Position numbers and translations under genes: made by a program
Source of the DNA: Hydractinia symbiolongicarpus
Lineage: Eukaryota; Cnidaria; Hydrozoa; Anthoathecata; Hydractiniidae
DNA length: 64,000 nucleotides
Assembly: GCF_029227915.1 (NCBI RefSeq)
Contig: NC_079878.1
Location: forward strand, 19,592,001 to 19,656,000
Reading direction: 5' to 3'
Notes under the pieces: model-generated
Database searches by the model: none
Told to the model about the DNA's origin: nothing
The model's input: the letters and a program-made list of their open reading frames with translations, nothing else
Shown here: one piece after another, positions 25,222 to 35,701 of the stretch
Layout: every line of letters starts with the position of its first letter
Position numbering within the stretch: position 1 is the first letter of the stretch

Positions 25222-27082
25222 ATGGCTCGTGTAAAAACCGCAGATTTAATTACCAAAAATCTACTGGAAGTTTTAAAGGATCTGTACATGAACACAGAAC
25301 TCAGTGATCGAGCATTTTTGAGATTCCGGAAGATTATATCTCTGAAAATTACACAATTAATTATTCATCCGTGGAACAGTTTAGCCTAAATGATGCTCAA
25401 ATGGAGGCTACGCCTAATAAAAGGAAGTTAACGGAAGATAAACTGGAGCAACTGCCTTGTAAAAAAATTAAAGATGATCTCGACATTTTACAAGTTTCCA
25501 CTACCAATGAAATTACGCCTGACATTAATACTATAAAAAAAGAAGTTATAGAAAATATTTCTGAATGGAAGGGAAAAAAGAAAGAGAACGGTTGTGAATC
25601 TGCTGACAAATACAATACCATGACTTACCAGATAACAGTGGTATTTCCGTGGAAATTAAAAATGAAAAGATAAAAATCCAGTTAGAAAATGCTGGTAATG
25701 ATAACGAAGGAGTATATTTGTCTGGCTTTTAAATTGTTCCATTTGCTGTTATGCCAGTTCATGCAATTGTCTTGTCGTTGAACAGTGAGTACTTCAGAAC
25801 ACTTTTTTCTGTCTCGGGTATGAAAGAAATCCATCAGAAATACATCACTATTAAAGTTAATATCGGAGAAGGACAGTATTTGGAAAAATTGATACATGCT
25901 TTTTATGACCAAACTGTTTTGCGTGGTTTAACAACTCCAGAACTTTTGCAGGTTTTACAAGTAGCTGATCGATTTTCGTGTGTTACCTACATCGAAAAGT
26001 GTATTTCATTGTTAAAGAAAGCCAACATCACTTCATTTTCAGAATGTAATGATATTATAGAGCACCTTGGAAATTTCGAGCGAAAGATAGCACGTTTTAT
26101 TGGAAACAAATGTGTTGATATCGAACAGCGTTGTGTCAAATTCATGGTGAAACGTTTTTGTCCTTTAGAAAACAAAATAATGCAACATGATAATTTTCTC
26201 TCCATTACCTATAAATCACTGTTGCTACTGCTCAGAAGTCATCTTCCATTTACGTAGAAAGAAAATAGTGTTTTGACTTTTCTTGCCTGCTGGTTGGACT
26301 ACGACGAAGCACGACAAAAAGAGGATATTGTGGAAACATTATTGAAAGAGATAAATCTAACTCCTGCGTTTTTGTTTGACGAAATTACTGTAAATCATCA
26401 TTTATTTAGCAAATGGTCAGGCTATAAAACTTGGTTTATGGACGTGCTCGCGTTTCATGCATTTTCTGATGAAAGGAAATCACAAGCATTCTTTCAGACA
26501 TTCCCAAGTCGAAACTTTAAAAGCAATCTAAAGGTTCCTGGGTGGCTTGTAAAGTTTGAAACTATCGGATCAACTTCTCTGGTGCTCATTGATGACAATT
26601 TTACAATTTAACAAGGGTATAATATCAAGCCCCGTTTGTTTTTAAAAGATTGCGATGAAGATACGTACAAGATTACTCTTCATATTACGCATAGTAATCC
26701 ACTGCACCGTAGTTCGTTGCATACGTTCAAATTTAACTTTACAACAGCAATAGCAGTTCTTCCGAATTGTGAAACCTACGCTGAAAGCCAGTTGTTTTCG
26801 TCAGACAGTGGCCAATTTATCAAACATCATTTTCGCCAAGTGGAAGTTGAGTTCAAATCCAACACCGACTATTTTGAATGTGAGTTTGCTTACGTCACGA
26901 AAGACTTGTGGCGGCTCACTGACGGTTTTCAAGTTGCGATGGCGTTTAAAGATGCTCGTGATAAATGGCCTTATTTTATGAAGACTGTACAGAAACTCGA
27001 CCATAACAAACCGTTTCTTTCTAATGAGAGTAAATTTTGGCAGTGGCAGTTTGATGTCATGAAAGATAAAGGGCCGTTTTGA
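25222..27082 (+). pseudogene. Broken BTB-BACK domain gene, retrocopy-like
   Basis: A single uninterrupted stretch without introns encodes, across frame changes, an N-terminal segment (ATG 25222), a Lys/Glu-rich linker (25371-25640), a BTB-like segment with VHAIVLSLNSEYFRTLF and LLQVLQVADRFSC, a BACK-like helical region, and a C-terminal region of unknown type. From about 25631 to the end one frame is kept but contains stops at 25730, 26255 and 26609; two frameshifts precede it. An AATAAA overlaps the final stop (27082-27087). BTB-BACK proteins usually recruit substrates to cullin-3. The lack of introns and the disruptions point to a processed or decayed copy. I cannot see a poly(A) tail or target duplication, so an old single-exon gene is possible. 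Confidence 0.75.
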
Positions 27083-28592
27083 ATAAAAATATTGAATCTA
27101 TTTTTTAGTATATATTTATATGTTCTGCATTTGAAGTAAAGATATACAGTGATAGCATTTAGTTATGTTACACTTTTCAAAATATATATAGCATTCTTGT
27201 TCAGTTATATTATCACGTGGTATATGTTTATATTAAACATGGCCACACAGAAAACGTGTCACTGAGACCGAGCAAAGAATTTTTGCAGAAATTTATTCTT
27301 CTACGGACCGTGTGAAATTCAACGAGTAAAGGCATGAAATATAAATCTTTTTCGTTTGGTTTTGTTTTTATATTAGTGAATGTTACTCGTTCGTAAACCT
27401 TGTTGTATTTTTAGAAAGAAACAGAAAAACTAAAAATTACATATTTTTGTCGTTTCTTCTCTTTCTCATTTAATTTCTTCACATAAATTGCCAACCAACA
27501 AAATTTGATTTGATATAAACATCGTCTTTAGAAGGCCCTGAGAACGAGATTGGTCTGACATATTAGTTATTTGTTTTGGGTGAGTTTGATTAATTAAGAA
27601 TGAACACTCGATTGTTTGTGGTAGTCATTCTTAGATCCGGAATAAAGAGGACGATCAACGATAGATAGAAGAGAAGTGTTTAGGTTTTCTATTCAAATAA
27701 TTTTATTATTTACAATTAGTCTACTAAGAGTAAACTAACTTTATCTTTTCTTAGCAAACATTTGTCTTGACAAAATTGTAACTCAGACCAATTTCCGCAC
27801 AAACTGTTAGGGGCAGGGGCACATAATGTACATAATGTACCATTATGTGCCCCTGCACTATAGGGGAGGAGCGAATACAAAGCACTTTCGTAGTTCAATT
27901 TAGCCTCATTCCCCAGCAGGTGAAACAAGTTAGTTGGAGGTAGTAAAAGACGAAACTGTTTTTTAATTGTGCTTTATGATTTTCTGCGAAACTAAACCAA
28001 CTTTTGAAACGTAATCAAAAAATTAGATAGCATTTCTTCCGTTTTGTATTTTTTTAAAATTACATACATTTTTGATTAACTTTGCCGCAAGAACTCGTTT
28101 CTACGTTCTGTTTTACCTAGTGTGAGAAAATACAAGCTGGAACGTGTTTTGTAAAGGGAAAGAAACAATATCAGCTTTCGTGGCGTGTTTACATACTTTT
28201 CTATAAGGAGAGTTTAGAAAGCAAAAATAAATTTTTGCTGGTTTTCAGGGTTTTTTTTCAGATCTGTTCATTTCGCCAAAAAATTTTTTTTAGCGAATCA
28301 ACAGATTCTTTGGGTAATTAATTTTTGCAAATAAGAGAGAAGAAACACGACGATACAAATATGTGTACCAGTGCAAAAAGTATGATTGATGACGATTAAA
28401 AATAATAAACTTCTTACATTCGTTCAAGTATGATATCTTCCCATCTCTATCCTACCTAACAATATTTTTGGTAGATGGGCAGTTATTTTTTTCGCAAGAA
28501 TTAATTTTCGCAAAACGGAACGAAAATTTGCGAATTCAAGAAAACTTCTTTCTGCGAAAAATGTATCTTTTGAGCATGACGTTACTGTCTAG
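27083..28592. other. Intergenic with a short palindrome
   Basis: No gene. A palindrome with 16 bp arms (GCAGGGGCACATAATG at 27813-27828, inverted copy at 27841-27856) lies around a 12 nt centre. A GAGAACGAGATTGG sequence at about 27540 resembles one end of the CAACCTCGTCC fold-back family. Around 28260-28560 there are several TTTTCGCAAAA / AATTTTCGC motifs of a degenerate repeat. Confidence 0.5.
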
Positions 28593-28794
28593 CAACCTCA
28601 TCCTCAGGCCTTGTTCGGTTTATTATATTTGGACGGAATCTATATATTTAGACGTTTAACCTTTGTCATTAGCATTTCTTATCTCGCGTATTTGCGAGGG
28701 ATCTGTCAAATCAAATCACTGGCTACCATCTTTTGTTCGCATAATATACATAAAATATATAAAAAAAAATCTAACAAGACCTGGGGACTAGGTT
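28593..28794. mobile_element. Fold-back MITE, CAACCTCGTCC family, copy 1
   Basis: The left end CAACCTCATCCTCAGG (28593-28608) and right end CCTGGGGACTAGGTT (28780-28794) are inverted copies of the CAACCTCGTCCCCAGG consensus seen at several other places in this window. No coding content. Confidence 0.6.
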
Positions 28795-30568
28795 AACTGT
28801 CCATCTTTTAAAACATTTCATTTTCACCATCGGATGTCGTCATTAAGCCCAATCGTCATCACATGCGAAACTTGATGCTAGTTGTCGAACTAAACTTTTT
28901 CAGTTACCGGCGCAAAGGATGTCTCGCGTTTAGCAGAACTTTATTTCACGTTATGTCGGTGCATTTTGTCGTAGTAATTATCGCTGATATTACAGCTTAA
29001 TTAAATCACTCGAAAGTAATAAATTGATGAAAACATTATAGGAAAGCCAATGTTTTTTGCTTCTTCGATAATAGTTGTCATGTACTGTCGAAACTTTTCC
29101 ATCAGCTTAAAATGACATATTAAATTGCGGGAATAATTGGAACGAAACTAAAAAACAACGAAATGGACGTTGGATGTAAGGTCTGCAACTGTCACATGCA
29201 GACGAAGAGAAGAGAATAAGAAAAAGTTTTTTTCTAAAAGTTTTGTTTACATCGTCTTAGAACGGGTAAGGTTCCTCCTTTTTTATATGTATTAGTGCAC
29301 GCAGAGCGAACAAATTCTTAACAAGTATGTATTGAAAACATGTATTAATATTTTCAGAAGGGGGGCAGAGCGACCTAGATTGGGTTAAAACGCATCCTCT
29401 CTGTACAAGTCTTGGTAATAACCATTATTGATAGATACTTTTTGGGGGGGTTGGATCCCTTTCACGCCGCGCTCTTATCTGGTACAGTCCTGATTGCGCA
29501 ATCCTTAAGTTATAAATTCCAAAAATACGGTTTAAAAATCAGGAGAAAATTTTAAAATTTAGTACTAAATAACGTCCTAAAATGAAATGGCTAACAAGAT
29601 TCTCCTCGACTTCTTTGCACCACGCCACGCCAGCGGTTTAGAGGTTCTACAATAGAAATGTACAGAATCAGATTGAGAATCATGCTGCTTTTCCAAACCA
29701 ACAGCCGAACGGTACAGGAAACTAAACTCACAAGATTCTGTTTAATACCGGATGTGTGCAAATTACATGGTTAAATGTTGAATATAACACAGAGCACGCC
29801 GTTACTGAACTTTGCTGTGTTTTGTTGCTATGCAGTTTAATTGTTTTTTTTTTTTTTGGATTTGTTTTTTCGAAATTAATAACATACATTATATTTATAT
29901 GTTAAATACCGACATGTCAGATTAATTTAATAAGTCCCAACCTCAGAGCCTTAGATATGGTCATTACTCGAAACTATCTCTTAAATTTCTATGAAATCCT
30001 TGGATTATCGTTAGAACTTGAAACTCACAACACAACTTTATTTCATTAAAGTGAATTATTCTGCAAAGGAATCATGATTAACCCAATTTCCTGATTTTTT
30101 GAGATTTTGCTCGAAAATCACAAAAATCAGATTTTCGGGCAATTTTTGGAGAATTATGTAAATAACTCTAAACAGAATAATTTTAAGCAGTTAGTGTTAT
30201 TACAGAAAAAATTCTAGATTTTAATGACGTCACATCAAAAGTGCTGACATTAGCAAAAAGTTATTGTTGCCATTTTGTTCCTTTTATGACATACTATAAG
30301 TGTTCCAAGTTTGATAGCATTTGGAATTGGCAATTTGCCTATTAAAGTTGTCGGCGAGGGGCGGAATCACTCATTTAATAGGCCTTAAAAAGCCAAGTAT
30401 ATTTAGGGTTATGAAAGTGGAGGAAAACACTTTTAAGTAGAAATGACTATGCTTTATTTTTAATTCAGTTATCTTCAAAACGATTCTTCTGTTTCCTTAT
30501 TTTATAACGGCAACAAAACATATTGATGACTTCAGCATCCTTGCTCATGAAAAATACTCCTAATAAAG
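28795..30568. other. Intergenic, nothing recognised
   Basis: AT-rich sequence with low-complexity T and A runs and chance ORFs only. The stretch at about 30230-30360 reads like part of an interspersed repeat, but no ends can be defined. Confidence 0.35.
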
Positions 30569-30655
30569 CAATCTCGTCCTTCTTTCTCACTGTCTGATAT
30601 GCGGTGCGCGCTAAGCCACATGAAAAAGCGAACAGACACCGTGGGAACGAGATTG
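30569..30655. mobile_element. Fold-back MITE, related CAATCTCGTCC copy
   Basis: The ends CAATCTCGTCC and GGAACGAGATTG are inverted, 87 bp apart in total, and match the family consensus with a C-to-T change at the fourth base. CTAATAAAG before and CTAATTAG after may be a diverged target duplication. Confidence 0.5.
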
Positions 30656-31100
30656 GCTAATTAGCAATTAAAAGAAAATGTCAAAGGTAATAACACTTGT
30701 TATGTTATTACCTTTTTATGATGCTTCCATACTCTCTCACGCAGATTTCACTTTGCATAACAGATGTTAAAAATAGGCAAAACTAAAGAATATTTCTGTG
30801 GTGAAGAGCAACAGTGTTATATAATTGCGAACTTTATCGTTAAGATTCATCAGTCCGTCCTTCCCACGCAAGAGTTTAATATTCTGTGATAAAGCAGAAT
30901 TTTTTTGAGATTTTAACCTCTTAGGTAAAAATGGGAACAAGTCTCCCCCATATTAACCCTTATTGACAAAAAAAATTGATGGAGAATGGACCGCTCCGTA
31001 GGGTTTCTACGCATTAGTCTGTATAGGTGTCGCAAAGATGATGGACCAATTACAATGTGAACAACAAATGTGCACAGATTTCTATACATACATTAAAAAG

Positions 31101-31213
31101 CAACCTCGTTCCAAGCACCTGTTAACTTTTTTTTTATCTCGATACGGCGAGACGAACATGTATCGCCGTCCCGGGGTCAGAAAAATATACAACATGCCCT
31201 GGGGACGAGGTTT
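31101..31213. mobile_element. Fold-back MITE, CAACCTCGTCC family, with 9 bp target duplication
   Basis: The left end CAACCTCGTTCC and the right end CCTGGGGACGAGGTTT are inverted copies. Identical 9 bp sequences ATTAAAAAG lie immediately outside (31092-31100 and 31214-31222). This is the clearest evidence in the window that this family transposes as a unit. Confidence 0.75.
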
Positions 31214-31972
31214 ATTAAAAAGATATCTTACTATTCTCGTCTTCAGACCTCTTTAGTAAAAGACTTAAAGCTTTGGGACTGCATGCTTAGTTGTTACCCT
31301 CCTTTTCTTTGGTCTTTTGTAGTCCGTGATAAGAGCGTTTTTACCAGAAAGAAAACTTTGGGATCTTCAGTTGATAATGACAACCATCTAAAAATCGTGA
31401 CGTTACCAGTTCTAGTATCAAATAGGAAGCGATACCTTGATGTTTTGATAGTAGCCTGAACCTAAAATGGTATTTACTCGATTATGGATGCTTAGTAACA
31501 ATCAACCTCGTTCTCAGCGTAAATTTCAAGTTGCATATGGACCTTAAGTTGCACGCATGTGCAATATAAGGTTTGTTATGAGTAGATCTTGAAACAAAGA
31601 AGAAATGAGCGTCCAAACCATATTTGATAATTTTTAACAAAGCTAGATCAGAGCTTGGAGTAAGAAAGGTCAGAGACAGCGTAAAGGTGGCCCAGCGAAA
31701 CTTGTATATAGATTAATCATGTTGTTGTTCTTAAACCGCAAGCTAAACAAAACATTCAAAAGGAATCAAATTAATGTAATTTATTTTTAGAAGGATTTGC
31801 GCTTTTTATATGTAGTAGCCATGGAGTGTCGAAACTTTCAACAGCTTGACATTTATTAATGCATTTGATTATGCAATATAGTTCCCAGGGCTATTTTTCG
31901 CAATCACAGGGTTGGGATATGCATAGTAGTGACTAAGAACACCAAGGGAAGATGCTTATCGTGTAACTTACG

Positions 31973-32119
31973 ACAATATCTTCTGCAGTAATTTTCGCCC
32001 TCTCTTTAGGAACAGTCTCATTACCAGGCCTTTTCACTTTGTAATACTTGAGTGTCACTAAATTCCTGGAACCGAAGTTGGTTGTTACCAAGCACCCACA
32101 TCCACCTTGTTGCTGCTCA
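31973..32119 (-). CDS. Possible isolated coding exon of an unrecognised gene
   Basis: On the minus strand about 48 codons without stop end in ITAEDIV followed by a very strong donor GTAAGTTA (31972 downward), and a pyrimidine-containing acceptor-like CTTGTTTCTAAG precedes it near 32120. The composition (GGCGCLVTTNFGSR, YYKVKRPGNETVPKER) looks coding rather than random for such AT-rich DNA. I found no neighbouring exon, and it may be a pseudo-exon. Confidence 0.3.
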
Positions 32120-32133
32120 ATACTTAGAAACAA

Positions 32134-35100
32134 GTTCTCCTTTTAGTGTCATTGTCAATGAAAACGATTTTTCTTTGTTGAGAAACATTGTTAATAAACA
32201 GTATGCTGAAATTTTAGGCACATAACATTAAAAGTAGGTTGACGGGTCTCTCATAAATATATCTAAATATGGTTATATAAATTTCCAACACATCACTTTT
32301 CTTCTTCCTAAAGATATCTTTCTGTTTGCATAGCATAAAGGAGGAACTCGTGTGAATTATGGAAATTCGTCGAAGATAAGGGAACAGCCAACAGGAACTG
32401 TGGCTTTAGGTTTATTTAAAAAACAGGACATTGTAACTTGATGGGTTCGCGAAAAGGCTGTTGTCTGTGTTCCTTATTGCGACAGTCGCTTCAATTTCAC
32501 GTTTGGTACACCTGCGCATCTCGATTTTACTCTCAAAGGTTTGTTTCATGTGATATATGTCATTATATTTATATTTTTTTTATAAACAAAATACGTTTGG
32601 AAGGGAAACTTTAGCGGTAAAAAGGCTGTCGCTTATTTTGTTGAACTTCTAAAATTTGATACCGCGAATATGGCAATAAACAACGACACGTGAAATATTT
32701 TTTAATTCTTTATCAATTTTTACAGTTTCACAAGAAATAATCTCTCCTCTCTCAACCTTTTATGTTACTTTTGTAACATGAAACTTTTTCAAGAAAGTAC
32801 AGTTTAAAACTATATTACAATATTAGATTTATTAACTTTCTAGCGAAATTTATTTCTTGCGAAATCTAAATAACCAGCTTAGTTTTGATATCGCAAATTT
32901 TATCCTCCAAAGGCAGGTTGGATGCAAATTCGCGAAAAGTAAATTGATTCAGCTTTCAGTGTGCCTAATGTTAAAGAAATGATAAAAAAAAATTTATATT
33001 CTCTAGCTTCTTTCGAACAACGAAACTTCTTTCATTTGAGCAATTTCCAAGGTTAAGTATTTATATACCACAAAATTTAAAATATTTCTAAGTCTATTTT
33101 AAAGCATGTATAGAAACTAAACTCTTTTGTGTTCTTGTTATAAGCGCGGTGTTGGAAAGAACTATCGATCGAGGAAGTAAACAGAACACACAAAGGAGTC
33201 TTTAAAACACGCTGTATTCACAATAAATGGAAAGCACTATTGAACTTTTTATTGTTTTCGTTTGTTTCCATCGCACGTCTCGTAAAATTTAAAAACATTT
33301 ATTACATATATTAACTGCAAAGCCCAACGAGGGAGTGCTGTTTATTTTTGTTACGGATGCTTTTACATAAGCGAATGTGTAATCGAAAGTATGGTAAGTT
33401 TGGAAGTTCGTTAAGATGATTTTATTAGAAGCAAACGAGTTTGAAACCAACGTTCGCATGTTAAGAACAAGTTTACATGATACGACACGATTTTATCTTA
33501 TTTCAACGCAGTCAAGGTATGTTACTTTTCACTCTTCCAACTAAGAAATCAGATTTGTTAGGAAAACTTATTTTGTGTTTTATTTTTAAAGTAGCATCCT
33601 CGCTAAGTTTCTTGTGAAAATGAGCATTCAGAGAAAGGATTTAGCGCGAAGAAAAACAATCTTAACGCGAGGGTATAAAGTTGAACACGATGGGAATGCC
33701 CTTAAACGTATGGAAAAGTTAATAAATGGTTGCTTACGAGAACAGAATCATTAGGTGCCTTTATAACTTCAAAAACAATCTTAGTATAGTTACTTAAAAA
33801 ATGGTCGTGTATAAAACTAAAAAATTTGTAAACACATTTACATTTTAAAACTTGAGATCAGTCGAAATTCTGCCTGAAATGTTTATTTGACTTATAAAGA
33901 CATTTATCTCTATTGTTTTTCATTTGCACACAAAAATCACGTTCATTTGTTTCGCCTACTTCATGACGAAGCAACTTGTAAACATCAATCTTTTTAACGA
34001 AACTTGGCGCGTTGTATCTTTCGATATAAATATAATATATTCACCGCTGCCAGAATTCGTCATGGCGAAAGCAAATATAAATTATTTAAATCTTTTTAAG
34101 TCAAATAAGCTTTCATGTTTTCGTTTGGCTTTTGCTTCAGAAACTCCGCTTTTTCTAAACTTAGTGCATACTTTCACTCACAACAAACTTAGTTTCTATT
34201 CCTCTATGTTACAGATAAAATCTAGTCAAATTTTACTTTGCAGATATATATCTTTGTGAAAGAAATAAAAAAAGTATATAATTATTATAACTATTTATAT
34301 ACTTTTAGATGTATGTGTTTTATAAATTGGCGCTCTAATGACACGGGGAAATTTTAATATGTAAGCCTTTGGTCATGATAATAACCCTTAATTACTTCGC
34401 GCAGAACCTTTGCCAGTTGCGAAGTGTTAAAATTTTCCTGTTTGTTGTCCTTGTTCCTCGTTATGTGAAAACATTTTTTTAACCTGATAACAATAAAAGG
34501 GAAATTGCGAAGCTTTTAAAAGCCAAAGGAATTACTATACGCCTTTTTAAAATGCCACTAAAAACGTAAAGAAAGTCATGGTTAGTTTTTAAAAACAATG
34601 GTTTCTAAAGCCTTTTAAAAATGAAATCTAAAGTCTAACTGATCAAGTAAACACGTAAATTAAGTCCCAAGTAAATAACTACCGAGTAACAAGCAAGCAG
34701 AAATTGACTCTTTAAGTTGAAAACTTTAGCGATCTTATCCTTAGTCCAAATTTTATGTTGCTAGTAGAAAAAGCGAATGCCTGTTCTTAAACGGTTTTTT
34801 ATTGTGAAAAAAAATGTAAATAAATCTTTATCTGTTAAGAGCACTCGTTGACATAACATTCCATTTGCGGTTTGTCAGGTACACATTATCTCATACATAA
34901 ATATAATGAAGGCTTGTTAGAAACATGATGATCTGTTGTTTCCGCTACTGCTCTTGTTTGAACTACAACGTTATTGTTTACAGTTCTCGTAATTACGTTT
35001 TTACAAAGTTAGCAGCAGGAGAGCGCGTAAAAATCGAAGGTTCACCACGAAACAGTTTTGTGTTTCGTATATTACCTTTTTAACCTGATCACGTGAATAA

Positions 35101-35139
35101 TAGAAAATTTTAAAAACCTGTGATAAAAGGAGTCAGTGT
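32134..35139. other. Intergenic, nothing recognised
   Basis: No supported gene. The region includes chance ORFs (the longest at 33924-34259) and scattered TTCGCGAAA / TTTTGCGAA motifs at 32580-32950 that belong to a degenerate repeat. Confidence 0.35.
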
Positions 35140-35385
35140 TTAAGTATTTCGAAAGTGCACCATGAACTTTCTCTCTTTTTTTTCCTCTTCTTGTTTTGAC
35201 AATTTTCTGTAAACAAACACAGTTTCGTTCGGTTGTTCGTAACTTGTGCATAATTTCAAAACATCTCGAACACGCAGCGCAGATCGAGTAGCGTTTAGTG
35301 TGCTGGTGTCGACCATAACGAAATGTGCTTGATCACAGATATTCCGCATTTTAATTTGTTGCTCTTCCACGTGCTGGTTCCTGGG
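35140..35385 (-). CDS. Possible terminal exon of an unrecognised gene, divergent from the TNIP-like gene
   Basis: A minus-strand frame of about 80 codons ends at a TAA at 35140 and opens after an acceptor-like CTTTAACCCAG (AG near 35386). It includes ICDQAHFVMVDTSTLNATRS, a basic stretch around SALRVRDVLK and a charged EEEKKERK near the end. GC content is higher than in the surroundings, which supports coding. No upstream exon can be named and no family is recognised. Confidence 0.35.
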   Translation of the reverse strand, partial: PRNQHVEEQQIKMRNICDQAHFVMVDTSTLNATRSALRVRDVLKLCTSYEQPNETVFVYRKLSKQEEEKKERKFMVHFRNT

Positions 35386-35597
35386 TTAAAGTTTCATTTA
35401 GATAAAAAGGAACAACGAAGGAGAATTAATTGTTGTTATGAGAAACGAAGAGGGAGATAATGGTGTGTGCGAACTAACTTCCTTGTAGCCTTTAAGAATA
35501 GCAGATATTATTTTAAAAAGGTCGACTTTGTGAATAAACAAGAGGAGTTGCTTGTTGTTGTTGTAATCGTTTTTTTTTTCAGCGAAAGCATATGTAA

Positions 35598-35633
35598 CAA
35601 ATGGCAAGTATACTAATGTATACTTGCCATTTG
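35598..35633. repeat. Perfect 16 bp inverted repeat just upstream of the TNIP-like gene
   Basis: CAAATGGCAAGTATAC and its exact reverse complement flank a 4 nt TAAT loop. It lies 53 bp before the acceptor at 35686 and 69 bp before the ATG. It could be a very short MITE, or a cruciform or hairpin near the promoter or 5'UTR. Confidence 0.8.
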
Positions 35634-35701
35634 CTTTGCAAGTAGCTATGCGATGTGTTTTAATGTATGGTTATTTTTGTTTGTAGAATAATAATTAAAC
35701 A

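Noticed and set aside
33924-34259. 111-codon ORF
   Set aside because: AT-driven composition (Phe, Asn, Leu, Lys), no splice context and no motif.
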